DNA of 64,000 nucleotides from Agaricus subrufescens (GCA_029945375.1 CM057068.1:248001-312000); one strand, 5' to 3'; positions 1-11,533 are shown, numbered from the stretch's first letter. The notes: generated by a model not told the origin, from the sequence alone. Numbers and translations are program-made.

Positions 1-1
1 T

Positions 2-2820
2 GGAACCCTTCTCATTGGAAGTACTGAAGGAAATTCAAGATGAAATTTTATCCCTCAAGGCCGACAAAGCTGTATACAAGAGGTGTTCCTCATGTATGAC
101 CTTGTCACGAGCCAAATCGACAGTGACCTGGCCAGTGGCAAGCAAAAGGCTGTTTACAGATGTCTTGATTGCTTTACTTACTGCCCAGTCTGCTCCAGTT
201 GTATAGTCAAATGTCACTGCAACCACCCCTTTCATCGCATTCAAAAGTGGATGGGTTCTTTCTTTGAGAACTGGGCCTTGAGTGACCTAGGATATGTTCT
301 ACACTTGGGTCACCAAGGTGATCACTGTCCCAATAATAACAGCAATCCCAACAGCTTTGCCATGGTACACATGAATGGAATCCACACTTGCAAAATCCCT
401 TACTGTCACTGTCAACCCCTTTACCATAGACGAGATAAGGCTCTACAGCTTATACGACACCAACTGTTTCCACCCACCCTCAGCCTCCCACAAAGTGTAT
501 TCACGTTTGCGGTTCTCGATGACTTTGATCAACATTCCCTCAATGCAAAGTCTTCAAATTATGATTATTGCAAAACACTTAGCGACTATACCAACGCTGC
601 ATTCCCGATATATGTAAGTCCATAGCACTATATATGCTTTGCCAGTTATCTAATTGGTGGTAGTTTTATTATAAAGAATTCAAATTCATAATGCGCATTT
701 GGTGTCACTTAATGATTTGTTGCCGCTCAGGACAAGACTTCAATATCAGTGCGGTGCTGTCTCATAGGCAAGAGGGGTGCCTTGCCTTAAGATGCCCTGT
801 GTGTCCTGAGGTTGGGTTTAACATTGAGGAAGAGGTGATTGGTTCAGCTCTGGATAAAGACCTGTAAGTGTTATCCAATGTTGCGGGGTGTTAGTGCTCA
901 ACAAATCTAAAATCAGGCATAAGTATACTTTTTTTATCTCGGCAGATGGGAACTTTTGTCTTCAAAGAAAGAAGAAGAACCACGATCAGTTAGACAAATC
1001 ACTCAACATGGGAAGTGGGTATTTCATTGAGGAGAGCAAGTACCAACAATATATCACATCCCTAAGGAATGAAGCCGACGTACATATTGTAGACTTTCTC
1101 TATTGAATACAAACTAACAACTGCTCCTATAAGAATTCCCTATGCACCAAACTGAAGGCCATCAGACAGCAAAATTGGTTGAAGTTCAAGGATGCTGATG
1201 TTTTGGGAGTAGTTGTGATACAGTGTGCTCAACATGGATTTTATTTGCCACAAGGCATGGCTGATCTAGAGAAAGGAGAAGCGTAAGTGTTTTACCTGTT
1301 GATTGTCCTCATTTAAATATAACAAGTAAAAGTTATGTCAAGACAGATTATGCGTTAATGCATGCTCTCAGACCAGAAGGATTCAACCAACGCTGGATCT
1401 CTGTTAGTTACAATATATGGTGCCAATATCATATAAATCTTCACAAGTGTATTACTGCTAACTTACCTGCATACACTCCCTTCCTCAAGCGGATCTGTGG
1501 CAGTGTACCAAAAATGCATATAAATGGGCACAATGTCAAATGCCAGATTAACCATTCCTTTGTTTATGAACCTCACTCCAGCATGACACACGGTGAGGAG
1601 ATAGAGAGCGCCTGGGCCAAGCAGAATCATGCTGCTTCCTTCACCAAAGAGCAAAATCCAGGCCACCGACATGAAACATTAGACAGTTTCAATGGCCATC
1701 ACAACTTTGGCAAGCTACGACAACTATGTGAGTACACATGTCATCACTTTTCTTCTTACTAATAGAACCATCTTCAGCTTCTGATTTGTCACAACATTGT
1801 TGTTGCACTCAAATATCATATGCAGAAAAAAATGCTGCCTTTGATACATTGACTTTGTCTATACCCCCTGGGTTAATAGAATCATGGCAGACAATGGAGG
1901 CTAAATCCTCTAAGTATGAGTTATATCAGGTACAAGGCACAAGTACATGAGTTGGGTCCTTATTGTCCAATGTTTCTTATTTTAGCATGCTACAGTGCCA
2001 ACATGGTAACAAGCATCACATGAGAATTAGAGCGGAAATAGATCCACCCAGCTGGTAGAGTTCATTTGTCACGGTCTTGAAATAGAAGCCCTGCAGTACA
2101 TCTTTTGACTTTCAAACAATTCTATTTTTCACTCACTACAGAATAACTCACCATCAATTGGAGGCTTCGAACAAAGCCATCAACTACAAGCACCTAATGG
2201 AACTCCTCAAAAAATGGAGAACAGAACAGCGCGAAGCTTTCCCCTTCATCAAGTTTCTTTCAGGCATCAACAATGAAGTACCCTTAACAACTCATCTGTA
2301 GCTACCATTGTCTTTTACTCCTGGTGAGCGCAAAACATATAATCTCACAAAAGCCATAGAAATAGAGATAGCACTTTGACGAGCTCATGCTTTTGATGTT
2401 CTCTCTGACCTGAGAGACACAATCCATGAATTGAATCACGCCCAGACAGAGAAGTGGAACAATACAAGTAGCCAGAGTATTGCTACACATTCACAAAGAA
2501 TCCTCTCAGAGATTCGCTCTTGAATGTACAACATCAGGGAAGAGTATTGCCATTGTTTTGAGCACCTAACTCTCATCAGCCCTCACACTACTGAGGGATT
2601 TCAAAGGTTGGAAGAAAACCAGCTATGGGGGAAAAACCTGTTCATTCCCCATAGGACCAAAGATTCAGGGAGACAGAACCCCTGGTTTTGGTTCATTGGC
2701 CGTCCTGAAGGCATGTCCTCCAACAAGTGGACAATAGAATGTGCATGTTATTCTTCTTTGGATTCCACTGTTATTGAGTTCACTCCTAGTGAAACACATA
2801 TGATGGTATCGTGAAAAGGC
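2..2820 (+). pseudogene. KDZ transposase with CxC2-like cysteine cluster, decayed
   Basis: Remnant of a KDZ (Kyakuja-Dileera-Zisupton) DNA-transposon transposase. Around 140-330 lies a cysteine/histidine-rich segment (CLDCF..CPVCSSC..CHCNHPFH) like the CxC2 cluster that accompanies these transposases. Around 750-865 a CPVCPEVGFN motif matches the family's LRCPxCP region. From 945 comes ADGNFCLQRKKK, then about 1170-1280 IQCAQHGFYLPQGMADLEKGE. From 1390 follow YNIWCQYHINLHKC, PKMHINGHNVKCQ, HGEEIESAWA and GPGHRHETLD-like text (here NPGHRHETLD), the conserved KDZ core in the usual order. Several segments end at good donor sites (GTAAGT). It is not intact: an in-frame TGA at 1104-1106 splits two parts that otherwise read through in one frame, and downstream of about 1740 frames shift and stops accumulate (for example near 2299). 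The 5' end may lie outside the window. Confidence 0.8.
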
Positions 2821-4295
2821 AATGGTAGACAGGCTCCGAGAAGAACTTGAAATACTAGAGGAGGAATTTCATCAAAACATCACTCCTTTATGCAAATGGA
2901 TGAAGTATGAAGGGAACTGGCAACTTTGAATAGGGGCATAAAAGGTTATTTGGCTTATGCTTTGTGACAGGCAAACATGTATGCAAAATATGCCACTAAT
3001 TGCAGGTCACAATGGGAGGCGTAAGTTATTGTTGTCTGGCCCTGAAAGATTTAACTGACCCTTTATGATCAGGTAATAGTGTGGCAATGATAATGTTTAA
3101 TTTCTTTTAATAGGATCATATCTTCTCCTCACACAACTCGTCCCTCGCTACTTGAGATGTCGAAAAACGGGCCCCCCTTTTGATCATCATAAATAGATGT
3201 GGCCACCAGGACTTTGAGTGCTCTCAAAGTACTATATATAATGTACTCATTGTTCACCGCTTACCAGTGGTGGCAAAGTATAGGTTGCATCAATGGTGAC
3301 CAATCAGGATAGGAAAGAGAAAGTTGAGTCTTACATACCATAATTGCCTGCAAGAACATTTGTCTGATTTATTAAGTGAGAACCAAAACAGGCAGCTTTC
3401 TTCTGCAACCAGCACCACCCCATCCCGCTGTCACACACTGCCATGGCACATCAACAAACAACACTCACTGTTCATATGTATAACAAAACCCTCAAGAGGA
3501 AGAGCCTTGAGAAGGAAGGAGTACCAGCTGTTGTTCAGCCAGTCATTTGTGGCATATGGGCGAGGATCAAGGAATACAGCTCAACCCATGGATTGCAAGG
3601 CCCTTTGCGAGGGCTCATCAGGTGAGTTTTTTTAATCTATTCATAGTTCCTACTGACTACCTCCATTCTAGCACTGGTATTCATTGAGCTTTGCACTCAC
3701 CAAAATCAAACATCGCAATCGGCAGTGATGTCTTCTCAAGGTGAGTGTTATGCATTTTTTGTTTATACTTACCACCCTGACCCTTCACAGCACACCTCAA
3801 GCGGAACTGCGCATTCAAATTTCTCTTTACAATGGCCAGCACCACAAGTTTGGCAAGCTCACTATATACCCTGAAGCTGACGACTTCGAGCTCGACTTCT
3901 CTGCAGGGGGTGTATGGCAGCATGGACAAGTAGACGTGATGAGAGTAGGGTTTGTTATATGTCTTGGTGCGTCATTTTTCTATCTTCAATTGTCTATTGC
4001 ACTTACTATAGTATACAATTAGATTAAAGAATTTGCTTCCTTATCATGTTAACACCCCCCACCCCCCCCCAAAAAAAAATAAATCACAATTATCTTGTCC
4101 TAAAAACACAATTACACTTTTGTCACAATGTTTTAATCATCTTGTACCACGATAAAAATGTTTATATTATCATGATTATACAGTATAACAAATAAGCACA
4201 CTCATATAATCAGCATTACTACAATTATCAGATGCAAAACGTGATTTGCGACACTTGTCACATCCGATTATCCTGACTTATTCCATCCCTGCTCA
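2821..4295. other. Low-information interval with possible coding scraps
   Basis: No intact gene is supported. Coding-looking scraps on the + strand lie at about 3443-3735 and 3790-3955, joined by plausible small introns. They could be the N-terminal part of the decayed NLR-type gene whose later parts appear downstream, but no domain is recognised. A C-rich then A-rich tract lies at about 4052-4080. The rest (4080-4290) is AT-rich with no structure seen. Confidence 0.3.
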
Positions 4296-4700
4296 AAAAC
4301 TCTTGTTGGTGGTGGCTGCAAATTGGGAATTATGCCTTAGATCGCAGTGAGACAGGCAAGACCTTCATCATCCTTTGCAATTGGTTGGGAATAACTGCAG
4401 ATGAAATCTATGCTGCTGTCAATTGCCTCAGTTCTGTCTTGCTTTTCCCCAAACAACATGAAGCTCATAAGGCAGATCTTAAGCCTTTTCATTAATCATT
4501 CATTGATTACCTGTATTGGTCTGGCTTTCCCCCTGATATCAAACTTGAAGCTCAACAAATTATGACTCAATGTGCAGTCAGGGTATTAAAGGAAGTTCCT
4601 GGTTCCACTGGTTTTGGTAGTGGTTCTCCTTTTTTTTGGTATGGTGACCTGTGTGGCAGTGGTGGAGTTGACAGTAAGATTCAATTTACCTGGTCTGTTG
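4296..4700 (+). pseudogene. NLR post-NACHT fragment (paralogue of the piece at 7.1-7.5 kb)
   Basis: A short, broken copy of the segment that follows the NACHT NTPase in Agaricomycete NLR-type proteins. It reads roughly GKTFIILCNWLGITADE.. then AAVNCLSSVL, a stop in place of a residue in the KPFH*SFIDY region (about 4490), and DIKLEAQQIMTQC. The same order (L-tADEaYAAlNkLhsVL, FHkSFpDYL, ppDIk.e.qq) is found in fungal NACHT-NLR proteins. It aligns base by base with 7104-7510, with many substitutions and small indels, so the two are duplicated gene ends. No NTPase domain precedes it here, so it cannot be functional. Confidence 0.7.
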
Positions 4701-4807
4701 AGAAGAGGATTAACTGGCCAGTGTAGAGGTAGTAAATGGAATGTTAAAGGTATAGCTAGTTTATAAACCACACCACACTCCACTAACTAGTACTCGTAAA
4801 TGCAAAT

Positions 4808-6177
4808 TTGTGGGGAGATATTCAAGAGAAAAGGTTATTTCAAAGTTAAAAGGTTAATAAAGAAGGAATTCCAAATCAAAGAATCCTCAAACTTGTTCTA
4901 GCTATGAATGGGCTAAAGGACTAGTTGAACCTTGAACTCTAGCTACTGTGTTGTAGCCAAGCTAAGTCCCACCAATGACGTTTAATGAAGAGCTGCAATG
5001 ATATAACTCGCTAGTTAACCACTGACTCCGCAATTACAACTCAAGCTAGCACTGACTTACACCTCTGCTGGATATAAGTGTGCAATGATAGCCTAGCTAG
5101 TCTCTTAAACTATTGTATCACTGGCAACTTAGTGAATTCTCTGAACAGGTAATGTCTACAATGTGAACTGCTGAACTAGTCTGAGTTTCTTCTAGAAGCT
5201 CTCTCACAAGCTAGTTGTTATTCACTTATTAGATTGCTACTTTACAAATCACAGTTCTCAAAGCTAGACATGGGCAGGAGATTGCTTGCCTTTCTTGATG
5301 CTAGCTAGAGGGTTTTTATATTCACAATATGCCTACAAATATTAACAAAGTAGTTCTACTATTACTAAGGGTATCATATGGACTGGGCTGAGGGTACAGA
5401 TAGATCTATCCACACCAATAATCATGGTTGGAGCAGGCACTGCCTGACATCACTTAGCACCTTCCATCTAACAATGGTAGCTAGTCTTCATTGTGCTACC
5501 CCTGGAATCCACATGGGTATGTTGTCAGGTTTCAGAATGTCAAAGGCTGCTTGGCTAAACATTCTACCTGCTCAGGTTCATTATCAATATGTGATAAGAA
5601 TCCTAATTGGTGATATGTCTGGCTAGCTAGTGGGTCCACAATAATCTGATGGGATTTCAGCTTGCTAGTTTGTGTGATAGCCACTCCCTGTCTGAGCTGA
5701 CATCAGCAAAAGGTTTGGCCACTTGAAGCTACTTGAAGCTACCTGAGGGCTACTTGAGAATTTTCAAGTAGCCCTCAAGTAGCTTCAAGTAGCTTCAAGT
5801 GGTCAAACCTTTTGCTGATGGATGTCTTCTGTGGATCAACTGCTTTGAAGAGTATATCTCTGGATGAGTGATCCATAGTTTAGCTAAGCATAAATTGATG
5901 TTTTGTCTAGGTAGCTAGAACATCACAGTTGTATTTTGGCCTAAGTAGTTGTCACTACCCAATCTAATGCCTCTACTTGGATCATTCCTGGTAGCTAGTG
6001 GCTATATTTGCCTTACACAGTACAGTTTTCCCATATAAGAGTCAAGGCAGGTTTATTAGGCTGTGGGGTATACTATTGAGGTGTTGAGAGATGGTTAGGT
6101 TCTGACCCTGCACCTTAGCTAGTGGGTGTTATACCCTTGTAAATACTAGCTAGCATATTTTCTATGCATAAAACGGC
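4808..6177. repeat. Divergent LTR-like repeat lying between two NLR pieces
   Basis: The block begins TGTGGGGAGA just after the first NLR piece, exactly as the repeat at 7583 begins just after the second. Near its end it holds CAGTACAGTTTTCC (about 6022; compare AACAGTACGGTTTTCC near 8671) and an ATATTTTC...TAAAACGGC segment (about 6146) like the end of the 7583 copy. Length (about 1.37 kb) is similar to that copy (about 1.29 kb), but the interiors have diverged strongly and are full of CTAGCTAG-type sequence. It has no coding capacity. I infer an old member of the same LTR-like family. It replaces the N-terminal part of the following NLR gene. Confidence 0.45.
5701..5820. repeat. 120-bp near-perfect palindrome (hairpin-forming)
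   Basis: Two 60-base arms (5701-5760 and 5761-5820) are reverse complements of each other at 57 of 60 positions with virtually no spacer. Each arm begins CATCAGCAAAAGGTTTG and then carries two tandem copies of an ACTTGAAGCT unit. All three mismatches are G/A or C/T transitions. The DNA could extrude as a long cruciform, or its transcript would form a long hairpin. It resembles a foldback miniature element, but no target duplication was established. Confidence 0.85.
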
Positions 6178-7510
6178 ATGGGCTGTATCACCGGGACATG
6201 TTTAGCCATCCTCAACCAATGCCTACATTTTATTGCACACTGCAAAAGACAGATAACAATGCAATGGGTATTCAGTGCAGCTGGAGTAGGAAAGTCTGCT
6301 ATTATGCAGAGTGTCACTGACTCTCCCTTGCTCTCAGTGATGTCCAATACATTGGTCTTCTTTTCTATTAACAGACAAAGTGATGGAACAAAAGCCATCA
6401 TGACTCTTTCCTATCAATTTGCTGCCAAATCCAAGTTATACTGTCAGGTGATTGAGGCTGAGGTTGTGGATGATCCAAGTCTCCTTGACTTATCAATGCC
6501 TGTCCAATTTAATAAATTCATTGTTCAGCCCTTCATCCACAACCCTGAATTAAACTCTGCAGGTCGTGTTTTGATCATTATTGATGGCCTTGATGAGTGC
6601 AAAAATCCCAATACCCAAGTTGACCTCTTGTGCGTTATCTCTAATTTCTGCATCTTGTACCCTTCCTTGTCCATTGTCTGGCATGTTTCCAGTTGCCCAG
6701 AAGTGCATATCTCTTCCTTCTTTTCCAGGGCAGAGGTTACCCAAGCATATGAGAAGGAGGAGATTGCCATAGATTCTGATGAGGCCTGGGTGGACACTGA
6801 ACAATTCCTTCACAAGGAGTTGACAGTGATCTGGAAGGCCTCAGACTTACTTGATCTGCATTGGCCCAAAGACCAGCATTTCTGGAAGCTTGCTAAAGCT
6901 GTGGGTGGGCTGTTCACATATGTGCATACTGTCATCCAATATATAGGCAATTTGAACATTGGGGACCCAGTGTCACAGCTCTCTGACATCTTGAATGTTA
7001 TTGATGAGCATCCAATGAACAATGTGTCCCATGAGGAGCACCCAATGGCTCTACTTGATGCACTTTATACCCAAATCCTGTCCAACATTCCACCTAAAAT
7101 CATGAAAAACACTCAAAAACTCTTATTGGTTCTAGCATCTGACTGGGCTTGGGTTCTGGGGTCTGGCAATGCTGGCAAGACCTTCATTATCCTGTGTAAC
7201 TGGTTAGGTATGATGGCTGATGAAGCTTATGCTGCTGTCAATCGCCTCCAGGCTGTTTTGGATTTCCCAAAATGACAGGAAGCCTTTAAAGAAATACTCA
7301 AGCCTTACCATAAATCATTTGTCAATTACTTGTTCTGGTCTGACTTTTCCCCTGATATCAAGCTTGAAATTTGACAAATCATGATTCAATGTACCTTCAG
7401 GGCATTGAAGGAACTCCAGCCTAGTGATTCCAGTGATAGCCATGATCTGTTTTATTATGGTGACCTGGATTGCATTTGTAGTGCTAACGGTGAAGAGACT
7501 AGATTGGTGT
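6178..7510 (+). pseudogene. NACHT/NLR-type NTPase, truncated and disrupted
   Basis: A 365-codon open stretch (6178-7275) encodes a NACHT-class P-loop NTPase like those of fungal NLR (NOD-like) immune or heterokaryon-incompatibility proteins. Visible are a Walker A motif (SAAGVGKSAI, residues 33-42), the FFSINRQSDG segment (61-70) and a Walker B with acidic tail (VLIIIDGLDEC, 131-141). The usual TSRPE motif appears as SSCPE (171-175), with Cys in place of Arg. The N-terminal effector region is absent: an LTR-like repeat ends just upstream, and the first ATG is probably not authentic. After a stop at 7273-7275 the same frame continues the post-NACHT segment, with a second stop near 7373. No WD40, ankyrin or TPR repeats follow; an LTR-like repeat does. 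Confidence 0.75.
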
Positions 7511-7582
7511 GAATGTGGAAAATAAAATATAAAATTGAATGCAAATGCAACCCTTTGAATTACACTGAGTCTCAAGTGCGGT

Positions 7583-8869
7583 TTGTGGGGAGAATAAATC
7601 AGAAAGAAAGTGAAAGTAAGAGTCTCGATTAAGTATTAAATGAAAATAGGGGTAGAATAGAAATGTGAAACAAGTCTCGACTGAATAGAGACCTCTTCCA
7701 GACCTATGTCATTTCGATTAGAACCTTCATGACGAGTGGCTAAGCTTGCGACAACTGTCCTCAATAGGATGGGTTAGACACCTATCTAGGAGGGGTAGCG
7801 AGTCTGCCCTAGTGATGCCTCAACAAACTTGGAGAGCCTTGACCTGCCTTTGCACTTTGAGACAGACTGCAAGACAAGTCGAGCTAGCACTGAATGCTAT
7901 TGTGATCCTATTAGACCAGTGAAGATACTCTCTCAAGCAGAACACAAGTCCTTCCAAGTTGAGAAAGAACTTTAAGAAATGCTTAGAACACTGCGAAGTT
8001 CAACCAAACTCAATTTCACTTGCACAGCACTTGGGCAAAGATTTGATTCCGAACCTCGTCCTCAACTGGCGACTATATACGATACACAATAAAAAACTGA
8101 GACAAAATAAACAAATATGAAACAAATAACCCAGTCCGTATCCAGCACTGAATGGGTATAGCCTCCTTGACTCATCTTTCTCCACTAATCAACAGTCTCA
8201 ACTATTCAGTCTCCTCGACTGAACATCACACTTGTCTAATCTCCTGCTCCTCATTGGCTAATGAGCTTCCAGCCCTAGACCCTAGTCTAGAAACCCTCGA
8301 GATGCATCCCCCACTGATTAACCTGTCAATAAGATGTCCTCAATTAGACTCAGCTTCTATCTCGCCTTTAGCTGCTTTGAGATTATCACTATTACTGCCT
8401 GATCTAGAGTCTTGACTGATAATTCTGACAGCCTCACTTCAATTCATTCAGTCTCTACATGTGTGAATTACCCATTTCCTAGCCTTTCCATTTCAGGCAG
8501 GTAGTAGTTATAGATTCAGTCTAGCATAAGGTTTGCTAAAGGAACCGTGCTCCACTAAGTCCTCAAGCCATCCCATAGCCAGTCTCGATGATAATCCCCA
8601 ATAAAGTCTCCCTAGACTCAGCCTCGAGACTTCTGTTTTAAAGTCCTCAAACACAATTATATTTCCCCTAACAGTACGGTTTTCCTGTTAGGAATTGCGG
8701 ATGCAATCTTGACTGTTCCCTAGGTCAACCTCTCTTCACACATGTCCTTGGCTGAACTTATCTCTAACTGGGTGACCGATTGTTCATTCTCGAACTTAAT
8801 ACGTACACTTAACCGCATTAAATGTATATTTTCACGTGTAAAATGGCTGGGGCCGTAACAACGGCAATA
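7583..8869 (+). repeat. LTR-like repeat, copy 1
   Basis: A non-coding block of about 1.29 kb that starts TGTGGGGAGAATAAATCAG and ends GGGGCCGTAACA, so it has TG...CA termini. An internal CCCCTAACA at about 8663-8671 is followed by a 195-bp tail. Nearly the whole block recurs in inverted orientation at 62.2-63.5 kb, and part again at 63.6-64.0 kb. No reverse transcriptase, primer site or polypurine tract is visible nearby, so it behaves like a solo LTR or other non-autonomous repeat. The roughly 100 bases upstream (7480-7582) are also shared with the distal copy, so the duplicated unit includes the end of the NLR-like sequence. Confidence 0.7.
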
Positions 8870-9311
8870 TCCCTATTACTTGGCCAGTTGATAAGCATGT
8901 TGCTTGGGATGATGATCAAACATGGGGGAGAATGTGTAAGCTAGCTATTGGAGAGGTTGTGGCAGGCGTAACACATGGAGATCCAGTCTTCCAGACTGAG
9001 CTCTGCATTAAGGTCTTGATTTCTCAGTTCAAAAAATATTCTAACACATTTCCACATCATGCATTACTCAACTTGGTATTGGTAAGCATACCGCAATTTT
9101 CCTCTTCCAAATTTATGTTTGAAACCCACACAAGGATAAATCTCAATGACACAAACTCATGAGCAACGGCATACTCATGCATATACCTGCTAAAGCCAGT
9201 GACATCTCCAGAACCAGCCTTTTTCGCCAGGTCAAGTTGCAGTTTCATCATCCCGCTACAACAAAGATGCTACATGATCCATGGAATTCGTTGTGCAAGG
9301 TGAGTGGGATA
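8870..9311. other. Non-coding interval before the mariner-like element
   Basis: No supported gene. Short open stretches exist on both strands (about 8932-9162 and 9057-9251), but neither shows a recognisable motif. They may be scraps of the sequence that the mariner-like element interrupted, since that sequence seems to resume at 10895. Confidence 0.3.
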
Positions 9312-9313
9312 TA

Positions 9314-9670
9314 CAGTGGGCAACAAAACCTTTCCAATGTTTTGTACATTTATAAAGAACATGCTATAGCAGTCCAAATAAATTGTGTAAAATCAAGAAA
9401 ATATACAGGAAGGTACATCAGCATCTTGTTTACATGTATGTACAATTCTGTGGCTGTGCTTTGGACTTAAGTTCAGTTTCAAGAGGGTTTAAGATTGAGG
9501 ACCATTGGAAAGGTTTTGTTGCTGCTCATTTCAAAGACAGAAAAGGCTAATTGCTGGAGCTTGCAATGATGTTTGTCAGCTAAAAATGTTACATAATGAT
9601 ATTCTCATGTTGCTTTCACTATCCTGTGACATGTCACACCTGTTATGTCACACCAAACCTCCTGTAATTT
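9314..9670 (+). repeat. Left terminal inverted repeat of the mariner-like element
   Basis: It matches the right arm (about 10540-10892) as reverse complement over about 350 bp, with scattered substitutions and small indels. The outermost 30 or so bases are the best conserved. Confidence 0.8.
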
Positions 9671-10539
9671 GGAAAATAGTCTAAGTCTCCTATTGCTTGA
9701 AACTTTGAAGCCTTCTCATCTTGTACCTAAGTTAAAGTTGCTTACTTGTGTGCAAATGGGCTATTTATTATTCAAAAGTATGTGCATGACATCTTGGGGC
9801 TATTCTCTTGATCATTTCCAGTGTATTTGTACCATTTTTCACTAGAAAACACAATTTTTTTCTTTTTTTATGTCAAATTTTGAAAGCTGCTTGGATGTTA
9901 GTATCTCAAATTCACTTTCAAAACATGAGCATTTACTCTATATATAATATCCATAGCAATTTCAATTCAGTTACTGAGTGTACAGTTGCAGATAACTGTA
10001 TTACCTCTTGTAAATTACTTTATCTCTATATGCCATTTTGATTTAGCCTTTTTCTTCTTATTCTTACTATTGAACTATATTGACTTTGTTACAAGGTACT
10101 TATTCTAGTATATTGGGCCTATGCCATGATTATTTAATCCATCAAAACTTGTTTTTCATAAGTCCACATGTGTACCCCTGATTCTATCATGTTATGCTAA
10201 CATTCCAAGCTATTTCCAGGTAAATTAAAACATTTGACTACACTTTAGGGGTAACAGAATTAAAGATTAGAACACTAGAGACTCCTATAGTAAATTTTAG
10301 AATGAGAACCACCTAGGAATCCAGAGATTTGTGACCAAAAAGTAGATAATATAATATTTTAATAAGACTATACATTGAAAAACATCTACAAAAACAGCTG
10401 AAACTGGTCTAATCACATCATATAAGTGTGATTATGTTCCAAGCTAACTTTTCTGAGACCAGATACAAAATTATCACTAAAAACATTTGACTAAATAACA
10501 ATTTCTTATATAATAATCAAGTAAATGTTTTTCAAATAT

Positions 10540-10892
10540 TGGAAGTGGTTTGGTGTGACATAACAGTTGTGACTTGTCACAGGATAGTGAAAGCAACATA
10601 AGAATATTATTATGTAACACTTTCAACTGACAAACATCATTGCAAGCTCCAGCAATTAGCCTTTTCTGTCTTTGAAATGAGCAGCAACAAAACCTTTCCA
10701 ATGGTCCTCAATCTTAAACCCTCTTGAAACTGAACTTAAATCCAAAGCACAGCCACAGGATTGTACATACATGTAAATAAGATGCTGATGTACCTTCCTG
10801 TATATTTTCATGATTTTACACAATTTATTTTGACTGCTATAGCATGTTCTTTACAAATATACAAAACATTGGAAAGGTTTTGTTGCCCACTG
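10540..10892 (-). repeat. Right terminal inverted repeat of the mariner-like element
   Basis: Partner of the left arm. It ends CCCACTG next to the TA duplication at 10893-10894. Confidence 0.8.
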
Positions 10893-11128
10893 TACATCTT
10901 CACAAATGCTTTTTTCCAAGTTTATATCTTACAGCACGAGTGAGAAGGTCAATACAAACAAGGAAAGGAGCACAGCTGGGCAACTTCTTTTGGTTGGACC
11001 CAATGTACTTTCTGCTTTGAGAGGTTTGAACGTCAATTCAGTACTTGGATTGTTGGTTATCCAGATGACACTGTCACAGTTATGTTTACCTCAGCAGTGG
11101 ACTCTTGTGTAGAATTTTGATTTGTTGA

Positions 11129-11533
11129 TGTTAGAACAATAATAGTATTAGGTGCTTGTATAAGCTCGTACTTTATTTAGATAGATATACTTGTATCCCT
11201 CCGAGCATCGAGCGACTCATAGCTCTGCCTAATCGTGTATGTGGATACCTGTAGCTCATGCTCTTCTAAGCTGAGCAATTATGCTTATAATATGCGACCC
11301 ACAGTAAAGGATTTACCTGTGGATGGACTAGTAGTTTAGTATATAAACCCCATGTATTCACTGTAATCTATATCGTCGAAGATACATCTTCTACATCTCT
11401 TCTACTCTCAACACCTACTTCAGCTCCTTAGAACTATCTCCTACTACTTCTAGTAAGTACTACTCAACCTGCCACTACGCTAGTTAGCTGCTAGCATGAT
11501 GATTCCCTAGAGGAAATCATTATTGTCTTAACA
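11129..11533 (+). repeat. 5' LTR of the Copia element
   Basis: 405 bp, TG...CA termini. It contains a TATATAAA box at about 11340-11347, a likely RNA polymerase II promoter for the element's transcript. Confidence 0.95.

Larger units (their letters stand above)
9314..10892. mobile_element. Tc1/mariner-like non-autonomous element with long TIRs
   Basis: The termini are perfect inverted repeats beginning CAGTGGGCAACAAAACC (9314) and ending with its complement at 10892, flanked by TA on both sides (9312-9313 and 10893-10894), which is the Tc1/mariner target duplication. The inverted repeats extend about 350 bp (9314 to about 9670 and about 10540 to 10892) with moderate divergence. The middle (about 9680-10530) is AT-rich and has no transposase reading frame, so the 1,579-bp element is non-autonomous. 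Within each arm the outer 20-mer GCAACAAAACCTTTCCAATG recurs inverted (9503-9522 and 10684-10703), giving four copies that are candidate transposase-binding sites. Confidence 0.85.
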
